Assembly: GCA_001464815.1 (NCBI GenBank)
Contig: LNDW01000011.1
Span: forward strand, 1-64,000
Length of the DNA stretch: 64,000 nt
Direction: 5' to 3'
Origin: Betaproteobacteria bacterium Ga0077527
Lineage (GTDB): Bacteria; Pseudomonadota; Gammaproteobacteria; Burkholderiales; SG8-41
The notes under the pieces were generated by a model. It did not search any database. It was not told where the DNA came from and was given only the letters and a program-made list of their open reading frames with translations. Every line of letters begins with the position of its first letter. Within the stretch, counting starts at the first letter, position 1. The position numbers and the translations under genes were made by a program. Below, piece by piece: positions 25,926 through 35,209 of this stretch.

Positions 25926-26013
25926 TACCATCTCTTGGGGTTGTTATAACTACTTGATTTAATTAAATAATTTTGTAGAGCGGCAACAAGCCGCCGGGGG
26001 AGCAAAAGCAATC
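25926..26013. other. A+T-rich intergenic island with 12-bp palindrome
   Basis: ATTTAATTAAAT (25957-25968) is a perfect palindrome in a block nearly free of G and C, between the second GGT-like gene and an MFS gene. It may be a regulator site or part of the MFS promoter. No canonical terminator is seen. Confidence 0.35.
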
Positions 26014-27252
26014 ATGAAAGTCCTGCGCATCCAGGGTGTCCATCACGCCTGGATCATTCTTGCCGCGGCCTGCGTGCTGGGGGTTGTCAGCCGTGCCGAT
26101 TCGGCGTCGTTTGCCGTGCTGGTTGATCCGCTGGTCGAGAAATTCGACTGGAAGCGCGGCGACATCGGCTTCGCCTATTCGCTGGCCTTCCTGTGCAGCA
26201 TGCCGGCGATGCTGGTCTTTGGCTGGCTGGGCGACCGCTACAGCGCGCGCACGCTGATGCTCGGCTCATCGCTGATGATCTCCGCAGGCACCGTCATGCT
26301 TGGCATGATCCAGGAGCTGTGGCACCTGCATGTCATCTACGGCGTGTTCGTCGGCGCGCTGGGCAACGCCGCCTTTGTCGTGCTGCTGCCGGTGATCATC
26401 ACCCGCTGGTTCAACCAGAAGATGGGCCTGGCGCTGGGCATCTACTGGGCGGGGCTGGGCATGGGCCCGGTGGTGTTTGCGCTGCTCTTTCGCTGGATGA
26501 TCGAAAACCGTGGCTGGGAGCCGGCGTTCATGGTGTTTGGCATCGCCTTCGGTGTGGTGCTGCTGTTTTTCTCGTGGTTCATCCGCTCCAGTCCGGCCGA
26601 GATGGGGCTGAAGCCCTATGGCGCCGACGAGGAAGGCAAGGGCAAACAGAATTCAGGCCCGGCGGTGAGCATGAAGTCGGTGTTGTCCAGCCGGCCGGTG
26701 TGGCTGCTGATGGGCTGCCACCACCTTGGCTGTGCCGGCCACGCGGTGATCCTCGCCCATGGCGTGTCGATGGCCACCCACCACGGCATCCCCGGCCTGC
26801 AGGCGGCGGGCGTGCTCAGCACCATCGCCGGGGTATCGATTTTCAGCCGTTTCACTTTTTCATTGCTGACAGAACGATTCGGCGGTCGTGCCGTCCTCAG
26901 CTACGCCATCTTCGGCCAGAGCCTGTCGATCCTGATGCTGCTGTTCGCGACCGAGGCCTGGCATTTCTACGTCTTCGCCGTCATTTTCGGCATCTGTTAC
27001 GGCGGCGAAATGGTCGGGTTCCCGATCATCAACCGCCAGATGTTCGGCCCCAAGGCGCCGTTGAGCTCGATTTTTTCATTCGAGATGATCGGCGGCACCA
27101 CCGGCATGGCACTCGGCGGCTGGCTCGGCGGGGCGCTGTTCGATCACTCGGGCAATTACACCGCGGCCATTCTGGTGGCGTCGGGGATCGGGTTTCTGGC
27201 GGTGCCGCTGGCGTTGTGGTTGCCGCGGCACCGGCACAACGCCGCGGCGTGA
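26014..27252 (+). CDS. MFS transporter (monocarboxylate/oxalate-type)
   Basis: A 412-residue carrier with 12 predicted membrane helices in two halves joined by a charged loop ([10 protein letters not shown], ~210-220). The first loop signature is [14 protein letters not shown], and helix 4-5 contains [19 protein letters not shown], a pattern common in MFS carriers for organic anions. It starts after a GGGGGAG site. It lies between the GGT/opine-oxidase cluster and a 2-hydroxyacid dehydrogenase gene 70 bases downstream, so a carboxylate is a reasonable cargo. Confidence 0.85.
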   Translation: MKVLRIQGVHHAWIILAAACVLGVVSRADSASFAVLVDPLVEKFDWKRGDIGFAYSLAFLCSMPAMLVFGWLGDRYSARTLMLGSSLMISAGTVMLGMIQELWHLHVIYGVFVGALGNAAFVVLLPVIITRWFNQKMGLALGIYWAGLGMGPVVFALLFRWMIENRGWEPAFMVFGIAFGVVLLFFSWFIRSSPAEMGLKPYGADEEGKGKQNSGPAVSMKSVLSSRPVWLLMGCHHLGCAGHAVILAHGVSMATHHGIPGLQAAGVLSTIAGVSIFSRFTFSLLTERFGGRAVLSYAIFGQSLSILMLLFATEAWHFYVFAVIFGICYGGEMVGFPIINRQMFGPKAPLSSIFSFEMIGGTTGMALGGWLGGALFDHSGNYTAAILVASGIGFLAVPLALWLPRHRHNAAA

Positions 27253-27322
27253 ACGCTATTCGCTGCCGGGCCATCCCGGGCTTGTTCCGGGTTTGTTTGC
27301 CATTCATTGCAAGGGATGCCGC

Positions 27323-28312
27323 ATGAAAGTTTCAATTCTCGACGACTACTTCGATACCGTCCGCACCCTCGACTGCTTTTCAAAACTGGATGGACACGAA
27401 GTGCGGATCTGGAACGACCACGTCCAGGACACCGATGTGCTCGCCGACCGTTTGCGCGACACCGAAGCACTGGTGCTGATCCGGGAGCGCACCAAGATCC
27501 GCACGCCGCTTCTGGAGCGACTGCCGAAACTGCGCCTGATCAGTCAGCGCAGCGTGTTTCCGCATATTGATGCCGAGACCTGCACCCGGCTGGGCGTGAT
27601 CATTTCCTCCAGCCAGCATCCGGAAAAGCCGTCCTTTGCCACGGCCGAGCTGACCTGGGCGCTGGTGCTGGCCGCGATGCGCAAGCTGCCGCAGCAGGTG
27701 GCCTCGCTGAAGACAGGGCAATGGCAGTGCGGCGTTGGCCGCACGCTGCGCGGCAAGACCCTGGGCATCTATGGCTATGGCCGTATTGGCGCCGTGGTGG
27801 CCGGCTATGGCAAGGCCTTCGGCATGAATGTCCTGGCCTGGGGGCGCGAGACATCCGCCGAGCGTGCGCGGCGCGACGGCATCGAGGTTGCGGCGGGCAA
27901 GGATGATTTCCTGTCCCGTTGCGACGTGATTTCGCTGCACATGCGGCTTAATGACGGCACGCGCGGCATCGTCACCGCAGCCGATCTTGCACTGATGAAA
28001 CCGGCATCGGTGCTGGTCAACACCAGCCGCGCGCAGCTGATCGCGCCGGGTGCGCTGGTGGAGGCTTTGCACGCCGGCCGGCCGGGCATGGCGGCGCTGG
28101 ACGTGTTCGAGGACGAGCCGATGCGCGACACCACGCATCCGCTGCTGACGATGGACAACGTGGTGTGCACGCCGCACATCGGCTACGTGACCGTTGAAGG
28201 GCTGGAAACCCAGTTCGTCGACATCTTCGACCAGATCAATGCCTACGCCGCGGGCACGCCGATCAATGTCGTCAACCCGGAGGTACTGGGTTCGCCGCAG
28301 CTGCGGCGCTGA
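27323..28312 (+). CDS. D-isomer-specific 2-hydroxyacid dehydrogenase
   Basis: A 329-residue NAD(P)-dependent dehydrogenase that interconverts 2-oxo and D-2-hydroxy acids. The nucleotide fold motif is GYGRIG (residues 151-156). The catalytic triad of the family is R236 (NTSRAQL), E265 (DVFEDEP) and H285 (CTPHIGY). The start at 27323 follows AAGGGA and gives the normal [10 protein letters not shown]-terminus. It follows the MFS gene on the same strand and converges with the PrpD-like gene, 12 bases between stops. Related proteins include phosphoglycerate and glyoxylate reductases; substrate open. Confidence 0.88.
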   Translation: MKVSILDDYFDTVRTLDCFSKLDGHEVRIWNDHVQDTDVLADRLRDTEALVLIRERTKIRTPLLERLPKLRLISQRSVFPHIDAETCTRLGVIISSSQHPEKPSFATAELTWALVLAAMRKLPQQVASLKTGQWQCGVGRTLRGKTLGIYGYGRIGAVVAGYGKAFGMNVLAWGRETSAERARRDGIEVAAGKDDFLSRCDVISLHMRLNDGTRGIVTAADLALMKPASVLVNTSRAQLIAPGALVEALHAGRPGMAALDVFEDEPMRDTTHPLLTMDNVVCTPHIGYVTVEGLETQFVDIFDQINAYAAGTPINVVNPEVLGSPQLRR

Positions 28313-28324
28313 GGGGCTCCGCGC

Positions 28325-29713
28325 TCAACCCGACAGCAGCCCGACCAAGGCCGCCGTGCTGGGCCGGGTTTCGAGCGTTTTCAGCATCGCCAGTGCCTCG
28401 CGCGCACGATCACCGGGGGTGCCGGCCTGGTCCGCGCAGTCGCGGAATTTCTGTTCGAGGTCTTCCCAGGTCAGCTCACGTGACGGATGGCCGGGCGGCC
28501 GCTCGACGCGCAGCATATCGCGCGTGCCGTTGCGCAGTTCGATGTCCACCTCGACGAGGCCGCGGCTACCAGAACTGCGCGTATCGAACAGCGGATCGTC
28601 ACCGCGGCAGGCCGGATCCTCGAAGGCGCGCACCTTCTCCAGCATGGCGGCGATGGCGGGGCGGCGCACCGCCTCGTCGGTGAAGCTCCACAGGCTGTAA
28701 CCGCCGTCGACGATGCCGGCGGCGATCGCGTACTGCAGGCTGAACTTGGCTTCGAGCCCGGTCTGCGGCCGCTCGTAGGTCAGCACCTGCATGCCGCCCG
28801 GCGGCATGCGGCAGGTGGCGCTGACCACATCGTCCGCGCTGAAGCCATGCCGTTCACGCAGCCGCAGGATGCCGTCCATGCCGCGGTGCGAGGCATAGCA
28901 GCAGGGAAATTTCTTCAGCGCGATGCCGGGCTCGCTGATGACCCAGGGCCGGCCCAGCCCGGCCACCATCGTCGCCGGGTCCGAAGCCTCGACGCCATAG
29001 GCAGCGAAGAATCCCGATTTCGCCTCGAGGATGTCGGGCGCCGCGCCGAAGCCGCCAAGGGCGAGCCGCACTGCGGTGAGCGCACAGCGCGCGGCCCAGC
29101 CGGTGTGCAGCGGCTTGGTCATGGTGCCGAAGTTGCGGCGCAGGCCACTGGCCATCGAGCCGGCAATGCCGAAGGCGGTGCAGATGGTGTCCGGTTGCAG
29201 CTTCCAGGCCTTGGCCAGCGCGGCCACGCCGCAGAAGATGCCCAGCGTGCCGGTGCCGTGGAATCCGCGGTGGTAATGGCCGGTGGTGATGCCGAGGCCG
29301 ATCTTGCCGCCGGCCTCGACCCCGATGACATGGGCCTCGATCAGGGCCATGCCGTCCAGCGGATGGCGTTCAAGGTCGGCGATCAGCGCCGCCACAATCA
29401 CCGCGCTGGGGTGGGCCGGCATCATCGACAGCACATCGTCAAAATCGAGGGCGTGGCCGAAGCTGCCGTTGATCATGGCCGCCGTTTCAGCGCCGCAGTG
29501 TTCGCTGCGTCCGATCAGCGGGCTGCGGCCGCTGTCGCCGCTCTCGCGCAGGTAGGCGAGCAGAGGTTCCGTGAGTTCGCTGCGCGCGCCGGAAAGAATC
29601 GCGGCGAAAGTGTCAGCGATCACCTTTTTCGATTTTTCCACGGCATCGGCGGGAAAATCGGCAGCGCTGCTGCGGTGGATGAAGCGGGCGAGAGTGGCGG
29701 TGGCGTCGGTCAT
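28325..29713 (-). CDS. MmgE/PrpD-family epimerase/dehydratase 2
   Basis: A 462-residue relative of 2-methylcitrate dehydratase. Motifs seen are GSFGHALDFDDV, FHGTGTLGIFCG, NFGTMTKPLHTGWAARC and KFPCCYASHRGMDG. The start at 29713 (MTDATATLAR) gives the family length; a further upstream frame only shadows the PrpF-like gene. No clear ribosome site, so coupling to the PrpF-like gene 34 bases upstream is likely. The PrpF+PrpD pairing points to dehydration and isomerisation of a citrate-like tricarboxylate, but no citrate synthase or lyase partner sits beside it. Confidence 0.85.
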   Translation of the reverse strand: MTDATATLARFIHRSSAADFPADAVEKSKKVIADTFAAILSGARSELTEPLLAYLRESGDSGRSPLIGRSEHCGAETAAMINGSFGHALDFDDVLSMMPAHPSAVIVAALIADLERHPLDGMALIEAHVIGVEAGGKIGLGITTGHYHRGFHGTGTLGIFCGVAALAKAWKLQPDTICTAFGIAGSMASGLRRNFGTMTKPLHTGWAARCALTAVRLALGGFGAAPDILEAKSGFFAAYGVEASDPATMVAGLGRPWVISEPGIALKKFPCCYASHRGMDGILRLRERHGFSADDVVSATCRMPPGGMQVLTYERPQTGLEAKFSLQYAIAAGIVDGGYSLWSFTDEAVRRPAIAAMLEKVRAFEDPACRGDDPLFDTRSSGSRGLVEVDIELRNGTRDMLRVERPPGHPSRELTWEDLEQKFRDCADQAGTPGDRAREALAMLKTLETRPSTAALVGLLSG

Positions 29714-29747
29714 GCGGGTGTGGGCTGGCGGTGGTGGATGAAAAAAT

Positions 29748-30878
29748 TCAGGCCGGCACGTAGACCATGCCGTCGAGAATGCGGCGCGCGGTGCGCGAAT
29801 AGGCGGCTTCGAGGATCTCGCCATCGGCAGCAAGGCGGACCCGTACCGGGAACACGCCCGTCGGATGGCCGATGCGCACCACGTCATCCCCGGAGCGGCG
29901 CGCGACCTGGTGCACCACGGTCCCCGGCAGCAGGGCTGCGACGGCGGTGCACACGGCGCCGGTGGCGGCAAAAGCTTTGTGCAGCCGTGGCGGCGGACCG
30001 CCGACGCGGCGCGCAACGAAACTGATTCCGGCGGCGGGTACGGTCTCACCGGTCATGTAATTCGTGTAGTTGCGGGGTGCTGCCACCGAAACCGGATGCG
30101 GCAGGCGGGATTCCGGAGACAGCCCGACGAGTCGCGCGGCGGCGTTGCGCACGGCCCAGAAGCGGTCGAGGATCTCCGGCGTGAACTGCCCGGGCGATTC
30201 GCTGCCGTCGATGCCGAGATCGGCGGCATGGAAAAACACCGTGGCCTTGGCGACATCGACAATCGACACCGCAATGGTTTTGCCCAGTTCCGGCACCACC
30301 AGCTCATCGATGACGCGGCCGCTGGGCAGCAGCCGGCCGGTGCTGGCGCCGCGGGTGCGGGCGAAGTCGAGCTGGATCTCGGCGCCGGTGCCGGGCACGC
30401 CGGCAATGGCGCAGTCACCGTCAATCGCCACGCGCCCGCCGGCGACGGGCACCCGGGACACCAGCACCTGGCGCGTGTTGGTGTTGTAGATGCGCACCGT
30501 GGTCAGGGGTTCCTGCGCCGGGATCAGCCCGTTCTGGATCGCGTAGACGCCGACGGCGGCCGACAGGTTGCCGCAGTTCGCGGAATACGAGACATAGGGC
30601 AGGTCGATGCCGACCTGGCCGAAGGTGTAGTCGATATCGGCGTCGCCCCGGCTGCTTTTGGCGATGATCACGATCTTGCTGGTGAGCGTGTCGGCGCCGC
30701 CGAGGCCGTCGATCTGGCGCGGGTCGGGGCTGCCCATCGCCGCGAGCAGCACGCGTTCGCGCAGGGTCTCGTCGGCAGGCAGGTCGTGTGCCATGAAAAA
30801 CACGCCCTTGCTGGTGCCGCCGCGCATGATCGTGCAGGGCACGGCGAGTTGTCCAGGATGGTGGGGAGCCGGGTTCAT
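29748..30878 (-). CDS. PrpF-family methylaconitate/oxalomesaconate isomerase-like protein
   Basis: A 376-residue PrpF-fold (diaminopimelate-epimerase-like) isomerase. The proton-shuttling Cys lies in YSANCGNLS. MRGGTSKGVFF and TLTSKIVII hold the Gly-rich and Lys residues of the family. Known members shift double bonds in 2-methyl-cis-aconitate or 4-oxalomesaconate. The start at 30878 (MNPAPHHPGQ) leaves 87 bases for promoters against the divergent Bug gene; an ATG at 30938 behind GGGGAG is an alternative that adds 20 residues. It is the first gene of the minus-strand pair with the PrpD-like gene. Confidence 0.87.
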   Translation of the reverse strand: MNPAPHHPGQLAVPCTIMRGGTSKGVFFMAHDLPADETLRERVLLAAMGSPDPRQIDGLGGADTLTSKIVIIAKSSRGDADIDYTFGQVGIDLPYVSYSANCGNLSAAVGVYAIQNGLIPAQEPLTTVRIYNTNTRQVLVSRVPVAGGRVAIDGDCAIAGVPGTGAEIQLDFARTRGASTGRLLPSGRVIDELVVPELGKTIAVSIVDVAKATVFFHAADLGIDGSESPGQFTPEILDRFWAVRNAAARLVGLSPESRLPHPVSVAAPRNYTNYMTGETVPAAGISFVARRVGGPPPRLHKAFAATGAVCTAVAALLPGTVVHQVARRSGDDVVRIGHPTGVFPVRVRLAADGEILEAAYSRTARRILDGMVYVPA

Positions 30879-30965
30879 TTTGTGGATCGAGAAATTCCCG
30901 CGCGGCAGTGTGTGCGTTGCGGCGACGGATGGCATCATACTCCCCGCAACCAGGAGGATTATCGA

Positions 30966-31934
30966 ATGCCAACGAGTCTTGTCATCGCGGGGCTGGCCGC
31001 CGCGGCGTGCCTGATCGCGCCGCTGCCCTCAACTGCGCAAAAATTTCCGGAACGTCCGGTGCGCATCATCGTGCCGCTCGCCGCCGGCGGCAGCGTCGAC
31101 ATCATTGCACGCGCCATGGCGCAAAGCCTTGCCGAGAGCTTCCGCCAGTCGGTGATCGTGGACAACCGGCCGGGGGCGGGCAGCCAGCTCGCGCTGGACA
31201 TCCTTGCCGGTGCCGATCCCGGCGGCCATACCCTGATGATGATCAGCGCCACCTCGGTGGTGCACCCGCTGCTGTATCCCTCGCGTTTCGACGTCGTGCG
31301 CGATTTCAGCCCGGTGCTGCAGGTCACGCAGCAGGGCTACAACCTGGTGGTCCATCCCGCCGTGCCGGCGAAGACGCCGCTGGAGTTTGTAGCCCACCTC
31401 AAGGCCAATCCCGGTAAGCTCAACTACAGTTCCTCCGGTGTCGGCAGCCTGCTGCACATGAGCGGCGAGTTGTTCAAGATCGCCACCGGCACGCAGATGA
31501 CGCACATCCCGTACAAGGGCATGGGTGCCGCGTATGCCGACCTCATCAGCGGCCAGATTCCGGCGGCGTTCCCGACCATCGTGTCCTCGGTGCCGCATGT
31601 GCGCGCGGGCCGCCTGCGTTCACTCGCGGTGACCCTGCCGACGCGGGTGCAGGCCCTGCCCAACGTGCCGACCTTTGCCGAAGCCGGCATCAAGGGCGTG
31701 GTGGTGGTGAACTGGTATGGACTGATCGCGCCGAAAAAGACCCCGCGCGCGGTGATCGAGCGCATCGCTGCCGACACCGGCAAGGTGATGCAGGACGCCG
31801 AGATGAAGAATCGCCTGATCACCGACGGTTCCGAGGCAGTGACCAGCAGTCCCGAAGCGTTTGCCCAGCGGATTCAGGCCGATGCCAGGCTGTGGAGCGG
31901 TGTCATCAAGCAGGCCGGCATCAAGGGCGAATAA
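30966..31934 (+). CDS. Bug/TctC-family tripartite tricarboxylate receptor 5
   Basis: A 322-residue exported binding protein with a signal peptide (1-24, ending PSTAQ) and signature RPVRIIVPLAAGGSVDIIAR, plus VIVDNRPGAGS and THIPYKGMG. An AGGAGG site lies 9 bases before the ATG. It is divergent from the PrpF/PrpD pair, so it is the likely receptor for a citrate- or aconitate-like acid used by those enzymes. An A+T-rich stretch follows the stop, towards the convergent crotonase gene. Confidence 0.92.
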   Translation: MPTSLVIAGLAAAACLIAPLPSTAQKFPERPVRIIVPLAAGGSVDIIARAMAQSLAESFRQSVIVDNRPGAGSQLALDILAGADPGGHTLMMISATSVVHPLLYPSRFDVVRDFSPVLQVTQQGYNLVVHPAVPAKTPLEFVAHLKANPGKLNYSSSGVGSLLHMSGELFKIATGTQMTHIPYKGMGAAYADLISGQIPAAFPTIVSSVPHVRAGRLRSLAVTLPTRVQALPNVPTFAEAGIKGVVVVNWYGLIAPKKTPRAVIERIAADTGKVMQDAEMKNRLITDGSEAVTSSPEAFAQRIQADARLWSGVIKQAGIKGE

Positions 31935-31983
31935 AAAATTCAATAAAAACAAATATTTATAATTCAGTCCGGAATGGATTCCG

Positions 31984-32760
31984 TCAGCGCCCCTTGAACA
32001 CCGGCTTGCGCTTTTCGACGAAGGCCAGCGCGCTTTCGCGGAAATCCTCCGACAGGTGCAGCGTGCGCGGGCGGATGGCATAGGCCTTGGCGTCGATGTG
32101 CTCGAGGTCGGAGCGCCGCGCTTCGACGATGGCGCGCACCGCGAGCGGCGGATTGGCGAGCACTTGATCGGCGAGGGCCTGTGCCACCTTCAGGTGTTCG
32201 CCGTTTTCGGCGAGGCGGGTGATCAGGTTGGCGCGCTGGGCTTCCTCCGCGCTCCACACGCGGCCGGTGAAGCAGACGTCATCGGCAAAGACACCGGCGC
32301 CGCGCTGCGTCAGCATCATCCAGAACGGCGTGCCATCGATGCCGCGGGCGATCTCGGTGACCTGGAACTTCGCGTCGCGGCTCGCCACCACCATGTCGCA
32401 GTACAGGGCGATGCGCAGGCCGACGCCGTAGCAGTAACTGTGGATCGCGGCGATCACCGGCTTGGCCACCGGCGGCTTGAAAAAGGGATGGCGGATGTTG
32501 CCCTCGCGCGCCGAGGGGCCGCCGAGTTTTTTCAGTTCTTCCTTCGGCCGCAGCTGGCGCTGCCTGACGTCGGCGCCGCTGCAGAAGGCGCGGCCCTCGC
32601 CGGAGAGGATGGCGACGAAGGCCTCCTCGTCGTCATAGAAGGCATACAGCGCATCACACAGCGCAAGGCTCATCTCGTCGGAGATGGCGTTGAGCTTGTC
32701 CGGACGGTTGAGGACGATGTGGCCGGTGCGGCCTTCGCGGCGGTATTCGACGAGCGGCAT
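31984..32760 (-). CDS. Enoyl-CoA hydratase/isomerase family protein (crotonase)
   Basis: A 258-residue crotonase-fold protein that stabilises thioester enolates. The first oxyanion-hole segment is GEGRAFCSGADV (~54-65). In the second, the family's GGGCEL becomes GVGLRI, so one catalytic Glu is Arg116. The other Glu is kept (E136 in VTEIARG). This single-Glu pattern occurs in isomerases and hydrolases of the superfamily rather than hydratases. Start at 32760 behind GGAG. Divergent from the acyl-CoA synthetase gene, which would supply its CoA thioester. Confidence 0.85.
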   Translation of the reverse strand: MPLVEYRREGRTGHIVLNRPDKLNAISDEMSLALCDALYAFYDDEEAFVAILSGEGRAFCSGADVRQRQLRPKEELKKLGGPSAREGNIRHPFFKPPVAKPVIAAIHSYCYGVGLRIALYCDMVVASRDAKFQVTEIARGIDGTPFWMMLTQRGAGVFADDVCFTGRVWSAEEAQRANLITRLAENGEHLKVAQALADQVLANPPLAVRAIVEARRSDLEHIDAKAYAIRPRTLHLSEDFRESALAFVEKRKPVFKGR

Positions 32761-32927
32761 GGGGTTCTCCAGTACTGCGGTTTCAGCGGGGTGCCGGCAT
32801 TGTCGCGAAAACGGGCGCGCGCGGGCGATCCGGCGCCATATTGTGGCCACCGCGCGGCCTGCGCGGGTCGCTGCAGGTATAGTCACGGCACTTCGCAAGA
32901 CCCGATTTTTCGTATGTCCCCCGCCTC

Positions 32928-35069
32928 ATGACTGCAGCCATCAACTGGACCCGTTTCTATTCGCCGAAATCCGTGGCCGTGATCGGCGCCAGCGACGACA
33001 CCCGCCGCTTCGGCGGCCGCCTGATGCGCCAGATCGGCAAGTTCGGTTATGGCGGCCGCATCTATCCGGTCAATCCCCGCCTGCAGGAACTCAATGGCCT
33101 GAAGTGTTATGCCTCGGTGCGCGAACTGCCGGAGACGCCCGACCATGTCGGCGTGGTGATCGCCGCCGACCGCGTGGTCGAGGTGCTGCGCGATTGCCAT
33201 GCCATCGGTGTGCAGTGCGCCACCGTGTTCACCGCCGGCTTCGCCGAGACCGGGGCGGAGCAGGGGTGCAGGCTGCAGGATGATCTGGTGCGCTTCACCC
33301 GCGAGACCGGCCTGCGCGTGATGGGCCCCAACTGCAACGGGCCGGTGAATTTTGTCGACCGGTTTTCGTTTTCCGCCGGCTACGCGGTGTCGAGCCTGAG
33401 CGAACCCGCCGGCAATGTCGGCCTGGTCAGCCAGAGCGGCGGGCTCGGCCAGACCAATGTGATGTGGCGCGCGGTGAAGGCCGGCGTGCGCATGAGCTAT
33501 CAGGCGAGCTGCGGCAACGAGGCCGATCTCAGCGCGATGGATTTTGCGCGCTTCATGCTGGAGGGTGATGAAACCGACGTGGTGATGATGGCGCTGGAGG
33601 CGATCCGCGACGGTGCCGCCTTCATTGAACTGGCCGAATTTGCAGCCACCCGCGAAAAGCCGCTGATCGTGCTCAAGTTCGGCCTCACCGAAGCCGGGCG
33701 CCAGGCCGCCGCTTCGCATACCGGCGCGATCACCGGTTCTGACGAGGTGTTCAGCGCGGTGTGCCGGCAATACGGCGTGATTCGCGTCGAGGACTGCAAC
33801 CAGCTCTACGAGCAGGCCATCGTGCTGCGCAACAAAAAGCTGCCGAAAGGGCGGCGCGCGGCTTCGATGTCGCTGTCCGGCGGCAACGTGGTGCAAATGG
33901 CCGACACCGGCACCCACCTTGGACTGGAATGGCCGGCCTATACCGAGGCCACCGACCGCCGCCTGGCCGAGCTGATTCCGGGTTACGGCAAGGTCGGCAA
34001 CCCGACCGACATGACCTCGCTTGCCACCGGCCAGCCCGAGATCTACCGCAAGGCGATGGAAATCATCAGCGAGGACGAGCGGGTGGACGTGATGATCCCG
34101 GTGTTCACCTTCGCGCCGCGCGCCGACCTCGAGCACGCGGCGAAGCTCTCGCGCGAGGCCGCCAAGCCGCTGGTGCTGCTGATCACCGGCGGCTGCCATG
34201 ATGATGCCTCGTTGACCGTGGATGAGCTGGTCGCCGGGGGCGCGGCGGCCTACCGCAACACGGTGGACACGCTGCGTTATGTGCGCACGGCCATCGGCTA
34301 CCGCGAATTTCTCGAGGCACGGCAGCGCGCTGCCAAGCTGGTGCCGCCGCCCGGCATTGACCGCCAAGCCGCGGGCCGCGCGCTGGCCTCTGCGGCCTCT
34401 CTGACCGAACGCGAAGCCAAGGCGGTGCTGGCGCACTACGGCCTGCCGGTGACGCAGGAGCGACTGGCGCACAGCGCGGAGGAGGCGGTGAGCCTGGCGC
34501 GGGCGATCGGCGGACCTGTGGCGCTGAAAGTCGAATCCCCGGACATCGCGCACAAGACCGAGGCTGGCGCGATCCGCCTCGGCGTCGAGGGCGAGGCCGC
34601 CGTGCGCGAGGCGCATGACGCGGTGCACGCGGCGGCCCGGCGTTACCGGCCGGACGCACGCATCGCCGGCGTGCTGGTGCAGGAGATGGTGCCGCGGGGT
34701 GCCGAACTGATGCTGGGCCTGGTGCATGACCCGGTGTTCGGGCCGGTGCTCGCCGTCGGCAGCGGCGGGGTGTTCGTCGAGGTCTGGCGTGACATCACCT
34801 ACCGCGTGCCGCCGGTGGATGCGGGTACCGCAAAAGCGATGCTGAATGAACTGCGCGGCCGCCGTCTGCTCGAAGGCGTGCGCGACCTGCCGGCAGCCGA
34901 CCTCGATGCGGTGACCGATGCCATCGTGCGCTTGTCCTGGCTGGCGCATCATCACCGCGACCGCATCCGCGAACTCGACATCAATCCGCTGGTGGCGCTG
35001 GCGCAGGGGGTTAAAGTGGTGGATGCGCTGATCGTGACGCCGCAGTCAAACGAACAGGATAACCAATGA
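32928..35069 (+). CDS. ADP-forming-type acyl-CoA synthetase (CoA-binding + ATP-grasp)
   Basis: A 713-residue fusion of succinyl-CoA-synthetase-like alpha and beta parts. The N-terminal CoA-binding fold begins with SVAVIGASDDTRRFG (~14-28). The swinging His is expected in AASHTGAITGSDEVF (~265). The C-terminal ATP-grasp domain (~490-710) contains GGPVALKVESPDIAHKTE and VGSGGVFVEVWRD. It activates a carboxylic acid to its CoA thioester with ATP in the cytosol. An open frame on the opposite strand across this gene is a compositional shadow. A Bug receptor gene follows 140 bases downstream. Confidence 0.9.
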   Translation: MTAAINWTRFYSPKSVAVIGASDDTRRFGGRLMRQIGKFGYGGRIYPVNPRLQELNGLKCYASVRELPETPDHVGVVIAADRVVEVLRDCHAIGVQCATVFTAGFAETGAEQGCRLQDDLVRFTRETGLRVMGPNCNGPVNFVDRFSFSAGYAVSSLSEPAGNVGLVSQSGGLGQTNVMWRAVKAGVRMSYQASCGNEADLSAMDFARFMLEGDETDVVMMALEAIRDGAAFIELAEFAATREKPLIVLKFGLTEAGRQAAASHTGAITGSDEVFSAVCRQYGVIRVEDCNQLYEQAIVLRNKKLPKGRRAASMSLSGGNVVQMADTGTHLGLEWPAYTEATDRRLAELIPGYGKVGNPTDMTSLATGQPEIYRKAMEIISEDERVDVMIPVFTFAPRADLEHAAKLSREAAKPLVLLITGGCHDDASLTVDELVAGGAAAYRNTVDTLRYVRTAIGYREFLEARQRAAKLVPPPGIDRQAAGRALASAASLTEREAKAVLAHYGLPVTQERLAHSAEEAVSLARAIGGPVALKVESPDIAHKTEAGAIRLGVEGEAAVREAHDAVHAAARRYRPDARIAGVLVQEMVPRGAELMLGLVHDPVFGPVLAVGSGGVFVEVWRDITYRVPPVDAGTAKAMLNELRGRRLLEGVRDLPAADLDAVTDAIVRLSWLAHHHRDRIRELDINPLVALAQGVKVVDALIVTPQSNEQDNQ

Positions 35070-35087
35070 CTTGCCCATTGCATCGCT

Positions 35088-35113
35088 GTCATTCCGGCGA
35101 ACGCCGGAATGAC
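35088..35113. repeat. Dispersed palindromic repeat (12-bp arms)
   Basis: GTCATTCCGGCG-AA-CGCCGGAATGAC is a perfect inverted repeat 18 bases after the acyl-CoA synthetase stop. Sequences of this form are known as abundant extragenic palindromes in many proteobacteria. It could also end transcription, but there is no T-tract. Confidence 0.75.
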
Positions 35114-35209
35114 GGGATGTACGATGAGGTTGGAAGACATCATCAGGCAGCGCTGAATACCCGGCGCTGAACCCGTAGTGCTGAATCATCAAGCCGGAGG
35201 AGAATCACC

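Noticed and set aside
28487..30025. A 512-codon plus-strand frame across the PrpD/PrpF-like pair
   Set aside because: No family resemblance; both minus-strand genes show their complete family motifs.
29865..30965. A long in-frame extension upstream of the Bug 5 start
   Set aside because: It would run through the divergent PrpF-like gene and bypass the AGGAGG site and signal peptide at 30966.
32878..32883. TATAGT as a -10 box for the acyl-CoA synthetase gene
   Set aside because: No -35-like hexamer lies 16-18 bases upstream, so it was not listed as a promoter.
32883..34955. A 690-codon open frame on the minus strand opposite the acyl-CoA synthetase gene
   Set aside because: It is rich in His, Arg, Gly, Gln and Ala with no recognisable domain, and lies entirely over a well-supported gene. 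GC-rich third positions create such shadows.
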